Made by a program: the position numbers and the translations under genes
Shown: positions 25,547 through 35,060 of the stretch, piece by piece
Layout of the letters: each line of letters opens with the position of its first letter
Position numbering within the stretch: the stretch's first letter is position 1
The notes under the pieces: model-generated
Told to the model about the DNA's origin: nothing
Database searches by the model: none
Seen by the model: only the letters and a program-made list of their open reading frames with translations
Origin: Geojedonia litorea
GTDB taxonomy: Bacteria > Bacteroidota > Bacteroidia > Flavobacteriales > Flavobacteriaceae
Direction: 5' to 3'
Assembly (NCBI RefSeq): GCF_042654525.1
Contig: NZ_JBHSGP010000012.1
Span: 186,001-250,000, forward strand
Length of the DNA stretch: 64,000 bases

Positions 25547-25753
25547 ATGGAAGATCATGTATACAAAAAAATCGAAATCGTTGGAACTTCTGAAAAATCA
25601 AGTGACGATGCAGTTAGAAATGCACTGGCAAGAGCTTCTAAATCGGTTCAAAATTTGCGTTGGTTTGAGGTTTTAGATTCAAGAGGGAGTATAAAAAATG
25701 GAAAAGTGGAACATTGGCAAGTCACTATTAAACTAGGATTTACGATGAACTAG
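25547..25753 (+). CDS. Dodecin family flavin-binding protein
   Basis: Dodecins are small proteins of about 70 residues that form hollow dodecamers and store or buffer flavins. This 68-residue protein has the expected layout: VYKKIEIVGTS, then a helix with AVRNALARASKSV, then LRWFEVLDSRG, whose Trp stacks on the flavin in known dodecins, and a closing KVEHWQVTIKLGF strand. It ends one base before the convergent ankyrin gene stop. Confidence 0.93.
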   Translation: MEDHVYKKIEIVGTSEKSSDDAVRNALARASKSVQNLRWFEVLDSRGSIKNGKVEHWQVTIKLGFTMN

Positions 25754-26254
25754 TTAGTAGAGAGGGATTTTTGTTTCCTTTGCTCCCAATGACATTAAAT
25801 ATTCTTTGACTTCTAAAGCCTCGTCTCCACCTCTATCGGCATGATGCAATAATGTAAAACCATGCGGGCCTTTGGCATGCAAAATACTAGGCGAAAAATC
25901 CAACATGGGTTTTATAATATCCATTCGACCAAAAAGAGCAGCAGTAAAAATATTGGCTTGCGCTCCTTGCTCGATAAAATATTTGACCAAATCTTTGTTG
26001 CCTACATGACTGGCTGCACCCAATCCTGTTTCAAAATCACCATATTTCCAATCATGGGCTGCGTTTAACAAGGTAGGGTGTTCTGCCAATAATACCTTGA
26101 CACGATCAGGATCACTATGCGATTTACCCACAAATTCTTGGACTAATGACTTATCCAATTGTGGGTCGTCTTCTATTCTAAATGAAAGTAATGCCGTTGC
26201 CGGAAATATTAGAGAGGCTACCCCTGCCGATTTAAGAAATTGACTGCGTTTCAT
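25754..26254 (-). CDS. Ankyrin-repeat protein with Tat-like signal
   Basis: This 166-residue protein begins MKRSQFLKSAG followed by a hydrophobic stretch, resembling a Tat signal with Lys-Arg in place of the twin Arg. After about residue 60 it has ankyrin-type repeats (GLGAASHVGNKDLVKYFIEQGA, split by AANI, and GFTLLHHADRGGDEALEVKEYLMSLGA). Ankyrin repeats bind other proteins; no catalytic site is visible. Export to the periplasm is likely but the route is uncertain. It ends flush with dodecin on the other strand. Confidence 0.82.
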   Translation of the reverse strand: MKRSQFLKSAGVASLIFPATALLSFRIEDDPQLDKSLVQEFVGKSHSDPDRVKVLLAEHPTLLNAAHDWKYGDFETGLGAASHVGNKDLVKYFIEQGAQANIFTAALFGRMDIIKPMLDFSPSILHAKGPHGFTLLHHADRGGDEALEVKEYLMSLGAKETKIPLY

Positions 26255-26329
26255 AATGAATTAATTTTTAGAAAGTTAACCATTATATTTTATACTACTT
26301 GACAGTTTAACACGTATTTAAGTTAATCT

Positions 26330-26959
26330 TTAGTTTGGAAACCCCAGCATACTTCCCATCCCAACCGTAAACAACCAGCAGCCATAAATAGCATGTTCAA
26401 TACTCACCAATAAAGTTGAACGTGTTTTGTTGAATGTCGCTGCAAACAGCAATCCGCCAATAAATGTTAGCACGACGACCAATGCATTTCTAAAAAACAA
26501 ATGCCCTAATGAAAATAGAATTGCATTAATGAATATGAATAATTTATCATTAGACACCAATTTTTGGTAGCGTTGGAAAAAGAAGGTTCGGTAAATAAGT
26601 TCTTGTGGATATACCGAAAGTAAGCTGTAAATAAACAACAACACTAACCACATCAAGGGCTTATTCAAAAAAACGATGAACAAGTTGTCACTATCCATTA
26701 ACCACATGTATAAAGTTGTCACAACCATTATTACTAAAAGCTTTAGTATGGTGTGTTTAAAAAACTGTTTCCAATCTAAATTCGTAGCGATTTTGAATTT
26801 ATTATGCTCCACTTTTAACAACACATAAATTACATAGCCAAACCCTAGCAGTCCAATACATAATTTAATCCAAATTGGATAGTTTAAAGTAAAACTGACA
26901 GGAGTCACAATAAAAATGAGAAAAAATTCAATGCTTTTGTAAAACTTGGATGACATCAT
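26330..26959 (-). CDS. CPBP family intramembrane protein with an altered first glutamate
   Basis: This 209-residue protein has about six hydrophobic segments and the CPBP/Rce1 motifs. CPBP proteases normally carry EExxxR, then FxxxH, then a further His. Here motif 1 reads QELIYR (first Glu replaced by Gln), motif 2 is FSLGH, and motif 3 is SIEHAIYG. If the replaced Glu is needed for catalysis the protein may be impaired or may act without proteolysis, although many bacterial CPBP proteins have untested activity. Its start overlaps the end of the Lrp gene by 4 bases (ATGA), so the two are translationally coupled. Confidence 0.82.
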   Translation of the reverse strand: MMSSKFYKSIEFFLIFIVTPVSFTLNYPIWIKLCIGLLGFGYVIYVLLKVEHNKFKIATNLDWKQFFKHTILKLLVIMVVTTLYMWLMDSDNLFIVFLNKPLMWLVLLFIYSLLSVYPQELIYRTFFFQRYQKLVSNDKLFIFINAILFSLGHLFFRNALVVVLTFIGGLLFAATFNKTRSTLLVSIEHAIYGCWLFTVGMGSMLGFPN

Positions 26960-27420
26960 TTTAAAACGCTAATTGCTGTAGTGTGTTTAACTTCGTTAAT
27001 CATAAAAGAACTATAAGTACTACCTATATGATTAATCGTGGTCAGTTTTTTTACCATAAACTCCCTAAACGCTTCCATATCCGAGACAATAACCTTGAGC
27101 AAGTAATCGTAGTCACCACTAATATGATAACATTCTAAAACTTCCTCCAATTTAGCAACTTCTTTCTCGAATTTAACTACATAATCTTGAGAATGCTGTA
27201 TGAGCTTAATACTACAAAAAGCAACAAATGATTTTCCAATATGACTTTTATCTACTAAAGCCACATATTTAGAAATTAATCCCTCGCGTTCTAACTTTTT
27301 AATGCGCTCATAAACTGCGGTAACCGATAAATTTAATTTGTTAGATAATTCTTTATTGGTCTGCTTACAATCTTGTTGAAGCAACTGAAGCAAATTTCGG
27401 TCTAGGTTATCTAATGCCAT
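26956..27420 (-). CDS. Lrp/AsnC family transcriptional regulator
   Basis: This 154-residue protein has the Lrp/AsnC layout: an N-terminal helix-turn-helix (NKELSNKLNLSVTAVYERIKK, here given in part, residues about 20-40) and a C-terminal RAM domain (residues about 65-150) with YHISGDYDYLLKVIV, which binds amino acids or other small effectors. It is divergent from a PLP enzyme of sulfur amino acid metabolism, and the shared gap holds phased palindromic repeats that look like its operators. The likely role is effector-dependent control of that enzyme and of itself. Confidence 0.92.
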   Translation of the reverse strand: MALDNLDRNLLQLLQQDCKQTNKELSNKLNLSVTAVYERIKKLEREGLISKYVALVDKSHIGKSFVAFCSIKLIQHSQDYVVKFEKEVAKLEEVLECYHISGDYDYLLKVIVSDMEAFREFMVKKLTTINHIGSTYSSFMINEVKHTTAISVLK

Positions 27421-27469
27421 AAAGTTTAAAATTTTCTTTTTGAGCTAGGTTAATTCAATTAAATTAATA

Positions 27470-27547
27470 AATATATCTATATAAATGATATTATTTAGAT
27501 ATATTTTCTAAATATAAACAATTCAATTGATATATCATCTAAATATA
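27470..27547. promoter_or_regulatory. Phased operator-like repeats between lrp and the PLP enzyme gene
   Basis: A perfect palindrome, ATTTAGA-7 bases-TCTAAAT, lies at 27493-27513. The elements GATATAT and CTAAATATA occur at 27498-27504 and 27508-27516, and again at 27529-27535 and 27539-27547, exactly 31 bp further on, which is about three helical turns. A weaker third match with ATATATC and TAAAT lies at 27471-27486. Multiple phased sites are typical of Lrp-family binding. They lie 38-115 bases before the PLP gene start. Confidence 0.65.
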
Positions 27548-27584
27548 CTGACATTTGCAATATAAAGCATTTAATTTAAAACCT

Positions 27585-28799
27585 ATGGCATTTAAACCCG
27601 CAAACAATATTCAAGATTTACAATATTTTGGAGAATTCGGAGGTGTAAATCCTTCTATATCAGATTCGTCAACCTATACCTTTTTATCAGCAAAAAAAAT
27701 GTTTGATACTTTTGAAGGTAATGCAGACGGCTGCTACCTATACTCTCGTCATTCATCACCTTCTAATTTATATTTAGGTGAAGCTTTAGCAGCGATGGAA
27801 GGCACAGAAACTGCCAATGTAACAGCTTCAGGCATGGGAGCTATTACTCCTGTATTAATGCAATTGTGTGGTGCAGACGACCATATAGTTTCGAGTAGAA
27901 CTATTTATGGTGGCTCATATGCTTTCTTGAAAAATTTTGCTCCAAAATTCAATATCAAAACCACTTTTGTTGATATAACAAAATTGGATATTGTTGAAGC
28001 CTCAATAACCAAAAACACCAAAGTTTTATATTGTGAATCAGTAAGTAACCCTCTTTTGGAGGTTGCTGACATAAAAGGCCTTTCAGCTATTGCAAAACGT
28101 CATAATCTTAAATTAGTAGTTGACAACACCTTTTCTCCGTTATCAATCTCACCAGTAAAACTAGGTGCCGATGTAGTTATTCACAGTTTAACCAAATTTA
28201 TCAATGGAACTAGCGATACAGTCGCTGGTGTAATTTGTGGAACGCAAGAGTTTATTAATGACTTAAGAAATGTAAATAATGGAGCATGTATGCTTTTAGG
28301 ATCTACAATGGATAGTTTTAGATCAGCATCGGTTTTAAAAAACTTAAGAACCCTGCATATTAGAATGCAACAGCACAGTTATAATGCAAGCTATTTAGCT
28401 GAAAAATTTGAGGCTGACGGCTTAAAAACTGTATACCCCGGATTAAAATCTCATCCTTCACATGAATTATTTAAATCAATGATGAATGAAAAATACGGTT
28501 TTGGAGGCATGTTAACCATAGATGTAGGCGATCAGAAAAAAGCCAACGATTTAATGGAACTCATGCAAGAGAAAAATTTAGGATATTTGGCTGTAAGTTT
28601 AGGGTTTTATAAAACATTATTCTCGGCACCAGGCAGTTCAACCTCTTCAGAGATTCCAGAGAACGAACAGATTGAAATGGGATTAAGTGATGGTTTAATT
28701 CGATTTTCTATTGGATTGGATGCTGATATTAAGCGCACCTACCAAATCATGCGTGAGTGTATGGAACAACTCGATATTTTAAAACCAGAATTAGTTTAA
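27585..28799 (+). CDS. Trans-sulfuration family PLP enzyme (methionine gamma-lyase / cystathionine synthase-like)
   Basis: This 404-residue enzyme belongs to the Cys/Met metabolism PLP family. SRHSSPSNLYLGEALAAMEG, GMGAITPVLMQL and the PLP-lysine segment VIHSLTKFINGTSDTVAG are visible, as is the C-terminal FSIGLDADI. The family covers cystathionine gamma-synthase and gamma-lyase, O-acetylhomoserine sulfhydrylase and methionine gamma-lyase; sequence alone does not separate these here. I chose the ATG at 27585; an in-frame TTG at 27555 lies too close to the operators. Control by the divergent Lrp regulator is likely and suggests amino acid catabolism, for example a methionine gamma-lyase. Confidence 0.88.
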   Translation: MAFKPANNIQDLQYFGEFGGVNPSISDSSTYTFLSAKKMFDTFEGNADGCYLYSRHSSPSNLYLGEALAAMEGTETANVTASGMGAITPVLMQLCGADDHIVSSRTIYGGSYAFLKNFAPKFNIKTTFVDITKLDIVEASITKNTKVLYCESVSNPLLEVADIKGLSAIAKRHNLKLVVDNTFSPLSISPVKLGADVVIHSLTKFINGTSDTVAGVICGTQEFINDLRNVNNGACMLLGSTMDSFRSASVLKNLRTLHIRMQQHSYNASYLAEKFEADGLKTVYPGLKSHPSHELFKSMMNEKYGFGGMLTIDVGDQKKANDLMELMQEKNLGYLAVSLGFYKTLFSAPGSSTSSEIPENEQIEMGLSDGLIRFSIGLDADIKRTYQIMRECMEQLDILKPELV

Positions 28800-28800
28800 C

Positions 28801-29820
28801 TTATTTACCCTTAATTCGCTTAAGCAAATAATTAAAATCTTCTCGAGTAGGAGCTTTACCATTAGAAGGCAATATGTTCCAACGTTTGCCTTCTTTTTGT
28901 ATTATGAAACTAAATACTGCATTATTTGGATCATTCTTATCAAATGAAGGATAACGCAAATCATTATAGCGATACACCCCACTTTCTAAAGGTGTTAAAT
29001 TATAATAGCCATTACTAAACCATGCCAATGTTTCTATATCGGATGTGCGATTCTCTATAAGATCATGATTCTTTGCAAGACGTTGCCAGTCTTCAACTTT
29101 TGATGAGGTGTCAAATAAAGAATAAAATCCAACGTAATAGCTATCATTTGTTTCAGCAATACCAAACCAAAGTATATTATTTAAAATAGTTGGTTGTGTT
29201 TGGAAACGTTCATAACTTATACCGGAATCGTTCAGAGATTTTTTAAAAACTGCATTAATATAAACCTTGTTTCCAAAAGTGAAAAGCAAATAGGCCGAAC
29301 TAATACCTAATGCAAATTTCAACCATAATCTTCGTTTATCAGATTGCCTTTTAAAAAACATAAGCACAATCATGGCTAATAAAAACGGAACAGTATAAGC
29401 GGGATCTGCTACTGAAATCGTATTAAAAGCTACGCGATAATCACTAAATGGCGCAAAAAGTTGTGTACCATAAGGCGTAAAACCATCTAAAATTGGATGT
29501 GTGAAAATGGCAAGAAAAAACAGCAAAATCCAATCTTTTAGTGATGTAGTGTGCTTTCGTTTACCACTATTGTAGAGTCTAAATACTAGCCATCCAAACA
29601 CAATTGCCCCAAGAATTGCAAACCAAATAGAATGCATTATACCGCGATGGAATGCCATAATATCTATTTCGTTTGTATAGAGCCACCGCCCTACAAATAC
29701 GTCTAAATCAGGAATTGTACCCCCAATAGCTCCAAAAAACATGGCTCTATTACCTATTTTTTTTCCTAAAGCAACTTCGCCACAAGCGGCGCCTAAAACA
29801 ATTTGAGTTAGTGAATCCAT
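28801..29820 (-). CDS. DUF457 / YdjM-type membrane-bound metal-dependent hydrolase
   Basis: This 339-residue protein has the N-terminal signature of the LexA-binding, inner-membrane-associated putative hydrolase family: MDSLTQIVLGAACGEVALG, then IGGTIPDLDVF, HRGIMHSIWF, and FTHPILDGFTPYGTQL. The clustered His and Asp residues suggest a metal site at the membrane. There are four or five membrane segments in the first 200 residues, then a soluble tail of about 140 residues. Activity and substrate are unknown. It abuts the PLP enzyme gene tail to tail. Confidence 0.85.
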   Translation of the reverse strand: MDSLTQIVLGAACGEVALGKKIGNRAMFFGAIGGTIPDLDVFVGRWLYTNEIDIMAFHRGIMHSIWFAILGAIVFGWLVFRLYNSGKRKHTTSLKDWILLFFLAIFTHPILDGFTPYGTQLFAPFSDYRVAFNTISVADPAYTVPFLLAMIVLMFFKRQSDKRRLWLKFALGISSAYLLFTFGNKVYINAVFKKSLNDSGISYERFQTQPTILNNILWFGIAETNDSYYVGFYSLFDTSSKVEDWQRLAKNHDLIENRTSDIETLAWFSNGYYNLTPLESGVYRYNDLRYPSFDKNDPNNAVFSFIIQKEGKRWNILPSNGKAPTREDFNYLLKRIKGK

Positions 29821-29831
29821 ATACAGTTTCG

Positions 29832-29863
29832 CAAAAGTACAGAACTAATTTCATTTGCAAATG
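29832..29863 (-). promoter_or_regulatory. Promoter for the DUF457 gene, with an overlapping palindrome
   Basis: On the minus strand TTG (29860-29858), an 18-base spacer and TACTTTTG (29839-29832) match the Bacteroidota promoter consensus; the start codon follows 11 bases later. The TTG sits inside a perfect 12-bp palindrome, CATTTGCAAATG at 29852-29863, which could be an operator. Confidence 0.65.
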
Positions 29864-29909
29864 GTTTTTCAAAATCGTAACATTACAATCCAATTTCAAA
29901 CTATTCTAA

Positions 29910-31397
29910 ATGGAAAGCCAAGACATCAAACCACGTGAACCACAAGATGAACATATTGTTGAAAATAAAGAGCTAAATATTTGGGAAGCCCTAATACCGG
30001 TCATAGCCCTCGTAGTGATGTTATTTTACAATGTGTTTTTTGTTTACGGAGACGATGCTTTGAGCGGAAGTAATCAATTCATTTTACTATTAGGCGCTGC
30101 AGTGGCCGCTATTGTTGGATTTTTCAATAAGGTTTCCTATACCCAAATGCTCGATGAAGTAGCCGAAAATGTAAAATCAACTACAGGAGCCCTATTAATT
30201 CTATTAATGGTTGGTGCATTGGCAGGAACCTGGCTAATCAGCGGGATAATTCCAACTATGATTTATTATGGATTACAAATTTTAAACCCGACTATATTTC
30301 TTGCTGCTTGCGTCATCATTTGTGCGATTATTTCAGTGGCAACGGGAAGTTCATGGACTACTTCAGCCACCGTAGGGATTGCCTTAATTGGAATTGGTGA
30401 AACCTTGGGAATTTCTATGGGTATGACAGCCGGAGCAGTACTTTCTGGCGCCTATTTCGGTGATAAAATGTCGCCTTTAAGTGACACCACAAACCTTGCA
30501 CCCGCCATGGCCGGAGCTGAACTTTTTGATCACATAAAATATATGGCTTTGACAACAGTTCCAACAATTGTGGTTACGCTCATTGTTTTTATAATCATTG
30601 GTTTGAATATTGACACTGTAGGAACTCCTGATATTTCAGATAAATTAATAGCTATAGACTCTGCTTTTAACATTTCGCCTTGGCTTTTTGTGGTCCCTTT
30701 AATTGTGATTTTGATGATAGTTAAAAAAACATCTCCTTTAATTGCATTGCTCGTTGGAACGCTATTAGGAGCAGTAGCAGCCATCATCGCACAACCTGAT
30801 ATCGTGACAACTATTGCTGGTGCAGATAGTCTAACTTTTAATTCAGCTTATAAAGGCGTAATGAATGCCATGACAGTTGACGTGGCTGTTGAAACTTCAA
30901 GTGCAGAACTTAATGATCTGTTTTCTGCTGGTGGTATGTCTGGAATGCTTGGCACCATTTGGTTGATTATTTGCGCCATGGTATTTGGTGGTGTTATGGA
31001 TGCTATAGGAGCTTTGGCCAGAATTAGCCAAGCCTTATTAAGTTTAGCATCAACCACCTTCGGATTGTTTGCAAGCACTGTTGCGAGTTGTTTAGCCTTA
31101 AATACGACTGCATCCGATCAATATTTGGCCATAGTAGTTCCAGGAAAAATGTTTAAAAAAGCTTATGAAGATAAAAATCTAGCACCCGTAAATTTAAGTC
31201 GAACTCTAGAAGACTCAGGAACTGTAACTTCGGTTTTAGTACCTTGGAACACTTGTGGGGCTTACCAAAGTGGAGTTTTGGGCGTCCCTGTTGTGGATTA
31301 CTTTTTCTTTGCCATATTTAACTGGTTGAGTCCGTTTATGACGCTACTTTTTGCTGCATTTTCAATTAAAATCAAACAACTTACAACCACTAAATAA
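29910..31397 (+). CDS. nhaC: NhaC family Na+/H+ antiporter
   Basis: This 495-residue protein has about eleven or twelve membrane segments and the NhaC family features: GAYFGDKMSPLSDTTNLAPA near residue 190 and VPWNTCGAYQSGVLGVP near residue 440. NhaC-type antiporters exchange Na+ for protons in the inner membrane and suit a marine organism. The N-terminus has a short charged cytoplasmic stretch. It is transcribed alone, divergent from the DUF457 gene, with a hairpin 33 bases after the stop. Confidence 0.93.
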   Translation: MESQDIKPREPQDEHIVENKELNIWEALIPVIALVVMLFYNVFFVYGDDALSGSNQFILLLGAAVAAIVGFFNKVSYTQMLDEVAENVKSTTGALLILLMVGALAGTWLISGIIPTMIYYGLQILNPTIFLAACVIICAIISVATGSSWTTSATVGIALIGIGETLGISMGMTAGAVLSGAYFGDKMSPLSDTTNLAPAMAGAELFDHIKYMALTTVPTIVVTLIVFIIIGLNIDTVGTPDISDKLIAIDSAFNISPWLFVVPLIVILMIVKKTSPLIALLVGTLLGAVAAIIAQPDIVTTIAGADSLTFNSAYKGVMNAMTVDVAVETSSAELNDLFSAGGMSGMLGTIWLIICAMVFGGVMDAIGALARISQALLSLASTTFGLFASTVASCLALNTTASDQYLAIVVPGKMFKKAYEDKNLAPVNLSRTLEDSGTVTSVLVPWNTCGAYQSGVLGVPVVDYFFFAIFNWLSPFMTLLFAAFSIKIKQLTTTK

Positions 31398-31429
31398 AAT
31401 ATACGCAAAGCATCTTAAGGCTCTTTCAT

Positions 31430-31465
31430 AATTCAATAAATTAAGCTTCAATTGATTATTGAATT
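31430..31465 (+). terminator. Weak hairpin after nhaC
   Basis: AATTCAATAA and TTATTGAATT form a 10-bp stem around a 16-base loop. It lacks GC pairs and a long T run, so it may be a poor terminator or an mRNA 3' stem. The rest of the 205-base gap before the peroxiredoxin gene holds its promoter. Confidence 0.35.
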
Positions 31466-31538
31466 ATTAGAAATCTGCCTGTTTTTTAAAAGCATTTCTT
31501 ACAACTATTTTACGATAGAATTTTATAATCACAGCCTA

Positions 31539-31569
31539 TTGAAAGGCCTAATCGCTATTCCTATTTTTG
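31539..31569 (+). promoter_or_regulatory. Promoter of the peroxiredoxin operon
   Basis: TTG (31539-31541), a 20-base spacer and TATTTTTG (31562-31569) match the Bacteroidota promoter consensus. The start codon of the peroxiredoxin lies 33 bases after the -7 box. No further operator is evident. Confidence 0.75.
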
Positions 31570-31602
31570 CTTCAGAATTAATAAACATTAAAAACACAAT
31601 TT

Positions 31603-32247
31603 ATGGCATTTGTAGGAAAAAAATTTCCAAATTTAAACGTTAACGCTATGAACGACATGGGCGACACTTTTAAGCTTAACGTTCTTGAAGAAGCAAAAAA
31701 CAACAATAAAAAAGTACTTTTATTTTGGTACCCAAAAGATTTCACTTTTGTATGCCCAACAGAATTACATGCATTTCAAGCTGCTTTAGGTGAGTTCGAA
31801 AAGAGAAACACCATGGTTATTGGTGCATCTTGTGATACAGCTGAAGTTCATTTTGCTTGGTTAAACACGGCTAAAGATAATGGTGGTATTGAAGGTGTTA
31901 CTTACCCAATATTAGCAGATAGTAATAGAAACCTTGCATCTACCCTTGGCATTTTAGACATTACCAATGAACACTATGATGAAGAAACCGGCGTAGTTAC
32001 AGTTGAAGGCGATAATGTAACCTATAGAGCTACCTATATTATTGATGAAGAAGGTACTGTAGTTCATGAAAGTATCAACCATATGCCGCTTGGTAGAAAC
32101 GTTAACGAATTTTTACGTTTGATTGATGCCTATACGCATGTTCAACAAAAAGGTGAAGTTTGTCCTGCTAATTGGGAAGAAGGTAAAACAGCTATGAATG
32201 CGAATCGTAGCGGTGTCGCAGAATATTTAACCGCTCATTTAAATTAA
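31603..32247 (+). CDS. Typical 2-Cys peroxiredoxin (AhpC/Prx1 type)
   Basis: This enzyme reduces hydrogen peroxide and organic peroxides with thiols. The 214-residue protein has the peroxidatic Cys51 in FTFVCPTELHAF and the resolving Cys187 in GEVCPANW, the layout of a typical 2-Cys peroxiredoxin in the cytoplasm. It heads an operon with a thioredoxin and a DUF6952 gene; the thioredoxin is a natural electron donor for it. An 18-bp hairpin lies between it and the thioredoxin gene. Confidence 0.95.
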   Translation: MAFVGKKFPNLNVNAMNDMGDTFKLNVLEEAKNNNKKVLLFWYPKDFTFVCPTELHAFQAALGEFEKRNTMVIGASCDTAEVHFAWLNTAKDNGGIEGVTYPILADSNRNLASTLGILDITNEHYDEETGVVTVEGDNVTYRATYIIDEEGTVVHESINHMPLGRNVNEFLRLIDAYTHVQQKGEVCPANWEEGKTAMNANRSGVAEYLTAHLN

Positions 32248-32256
32248 TCAAACAAC

Positions 32257-32308
32257 TTTCAAATATCAAATTCCAAGAGTTTCTATGGGATTTGGTATTT
32301 GAAATTTT
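32257..32308 (+). terminator. Long hairpin between peroxiredoxin and thioredoxin genes (partial terminator or mRNA stabiliser)
   Basis: Bases 32257-32274 pair with 32287-32304 to make an 18-bp stem with two G-U pairs and a 12-base loop, followed by TTTT. It starts 9 bases after the peroxiredoxin stop and ends before the thioredoxin start at 32323. No separate promoter for the thioredoxin is visible, so partial readthrough or stabilisation of the upstream message would give more peroxiredoxin than thioredoxin. Confidence 0.7.
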
Positions 32309-32322
32309 AATCATTGAAAATA

Positions 32323-32631
32323 ATGTTACACGAATTAGATCAAGATAATTTAAAACAACTCGTATCAGAAAATGATACTGTAATTGTACAATATTCAGCG
32401 GGTTGGTGTGGCAACTGCAGAATTATGAAGCCAAAATTCAAAAAATTAGCTTCAGAAAAAGACTCAATTAAGTTTATAATTGCAGATGCAGAAAAATTTC
32501 CAGAGTCAAGAAAACTGGCTACAGTTGACAATCTACCTACCTTCGCGGCTTTTAAAAAAGGTGAGTTTGTGAGTCAAGTACAAACCAACAAGTTTGATGT
32601 GCTTATTGACCTCGTAAATCAATTAAATTAA
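32323..32631 (+). CDS. Thioredoxin family protein
   Basis: This 102-residue thioredoxin-fold protein has the redox motif WCGNC (Cys29 and Cys32) followed by KPKFKKLA, and the cis-Pro segment NLPTFAAF. I chose the ATG at 32323; an in-frame TTG at 32314 would add three residues with no family support. It lies between the peroxiredoxin and DUF6952 genes and probably reduces the peroxiredoxin. It differs from classical thioredoxin WCGPC by Asn in place of Pro, which may change its redox potential. Confidence 0.9.
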   Translation: MLHELDQDNLKQLVSENDTVIVQYSAGWCGNCRIMKPKFKKLASEKDSIKFIIADAEKFPESRKLATVDNLPTFAAFKKGEFVSQVQTNKFDVLIDLVNQLN

Positions 32632-32632
32632 T

Positions 32633-32890
32633 ATGAAATTACCCATCATAAAACATCTCACTCAATTTATTGAGGAAAATGATGAAGATTTCGTTTTAGA
32701 AACGATTGAAACTTTGGAGGCTTTAACTGAAGTGCCTTCACTAAAGGATGAAGAACTTGATGTTATTGGAGAGTTGATTTCCAATATGTATGGCGCTGTT
32801 GAAGTTCATAAAATGATTAAATCGGGTACAGCTAAAAAAGAAGCACTAAACAGTTTTATGCAACGTGTTTTAGGTGCAATTGATAATTAG
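32633..32890 (+). CDS. DUF6952 family small protein
   Basis: This 85-residue, acidic and mostly helical protein opens with MKLPIIKHLTQFIEEN and matches the DUF6952 family of Bacteroidota, whose function is unknown. It has no Cys, no signal peptide and no membrane segment. It starts one base after the thioredoxin stop, so it is translated from the peroxiredoxin-thioredoxin mRNA. A role with peroxide defence is suggested only by position. A terminator follows. Confidence 0.8.
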   Translation: MKLPIIKHLTQFIEENDEDFVLETIETLEALTEVPSLKDEELDVIGELISNMYGAVEVHKMIKSGTAKKEALNSFMQRVLGAIDN

Positions 32891-32917
32891 TGCAGGATAT
32901 ATTTGAATAAGTATATT

Positions 32918-32948
32918 AAAACCTCTTCACTTGAAGAGGTTTTATTTT
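32918..32948 (+). terminator. Terminator of the peroxiredoxin-thioredoxin-DUF6952 operon
   Basis: AAAACCTCTTC, loop ACTT and GAAGAGGTTTT form an 11-bp stem, with TTTTATTTT at the 3' end. It lies 27 bases after the DUF6952 stop. Confidence 0.88.
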
Positions 32949-33022
32949 AACGTAGATTTAAGTGTTTTTCTAAATTCTAAACTAGAATTTTCGTATCTTA
33001 AAGGATATTAAATTTAAGTAAA

Positions 33023-33253
33023 ATGGATAGCTACGTCAAAATATTTTCAGGAAGCTTTATTGTGGTTCAATTAGTGGTAGATCGTTTAGAAACTATTGGG
33101 ATAAGCCCAATTATTAAAGATGAATCTGAATCAGGCCGATTAGCAGGTTTTGGATCTTCAATCCAAGGTTTTCAGGAACTTTATGTGCATAAAGATGAAG
33201 AACCTCATGCCAGACCTATTGTGGATGCTGTAAATTCAGAATTGCAAGAATAA
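33023..33253 (+). CDS. DUF2007 domain protein
   Basis: This 76-residue protein matches the DUF2007 family (putative signal-transducing proteins): an opening strand with VKIFSGSFIVVQLV, a central IKDESESGRLAGFG, and LYVHKDEEPHARPIVDA. The fold resembles a small ACT/GlnB-like sandwich; the biochemical role is unknown. It is transcribed alone and ends at a palindromic terminator shared with the ABC-F gene. Confidence 0.85.
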   Translation: MDSYVKIFSGSFIVVQLVVDRLETIGISPIIKDESESGRLAGFGSSIQGFQELYVHKDEEPHARPIVDAVNSELQE

Positions 33254-33279
33254 AAAAAGCTCCAATTGGAGCTTTTTTA
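33252..33279. terminator. Bidirectional terminator between DUF2007 and ABC-F genes
   Basis: AAAAAAGCTCC and GGAGCTTTTTT around AATT make a fully symmetric 26-base palindrome at 33253-33278. It has an A run on one side and a T run on the other, so it can stop transcription from both convergent genes. Confidence 0.9.
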
Positions 33280-33280
33280 T

Positions 33281-34915
<1,635 letters not shown>

Positions 34916-34928
34916 TTAAATTTTGCTG

Positions 34929-34963
34929 CAAAAGTAGAAAAAACTCATCATAACATAAAACAA
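34929..34963 (-). promoter_or_regulatory. Promoter of the ABC-F gene
   Basis: On the minus strand TACTTTTG (34936-34929) matches TAnnTTTG, 22 bases before the start codon. A TTG at 34963-34961 lies 24 bases further upstream, one base beyond the usual spacing range. Confidence 0.55.
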
Positions 34964-35020
34964 ATACACTCTTATATAACATTTAACACGCTATTAACAA
35001 GAGGTTTTGTGCTCAAACTC

Positions 35021-35028
35021 TATTTTTG
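35021..35028 (+). promoter_or_regulatory. -7 promoter element for the thioredoxin-like lipoprotein
   Basis: TATTTTTG fits TAnnTTTG and lies 32 bases before the start at 35061. There is no TTG at the -33 distance. Confidence 0.5.
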
Positions 35029-35060
35029 TTGATTAAGACATACTATACACTTTTCCATTT

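Noticed and set aside
31452..31643. A 63-residue open frame across the nhaC-peroxiredoxin gap
   Set aside because: It crosses the peroxiredoxin promoter and start region in a different frame and resembles no family.
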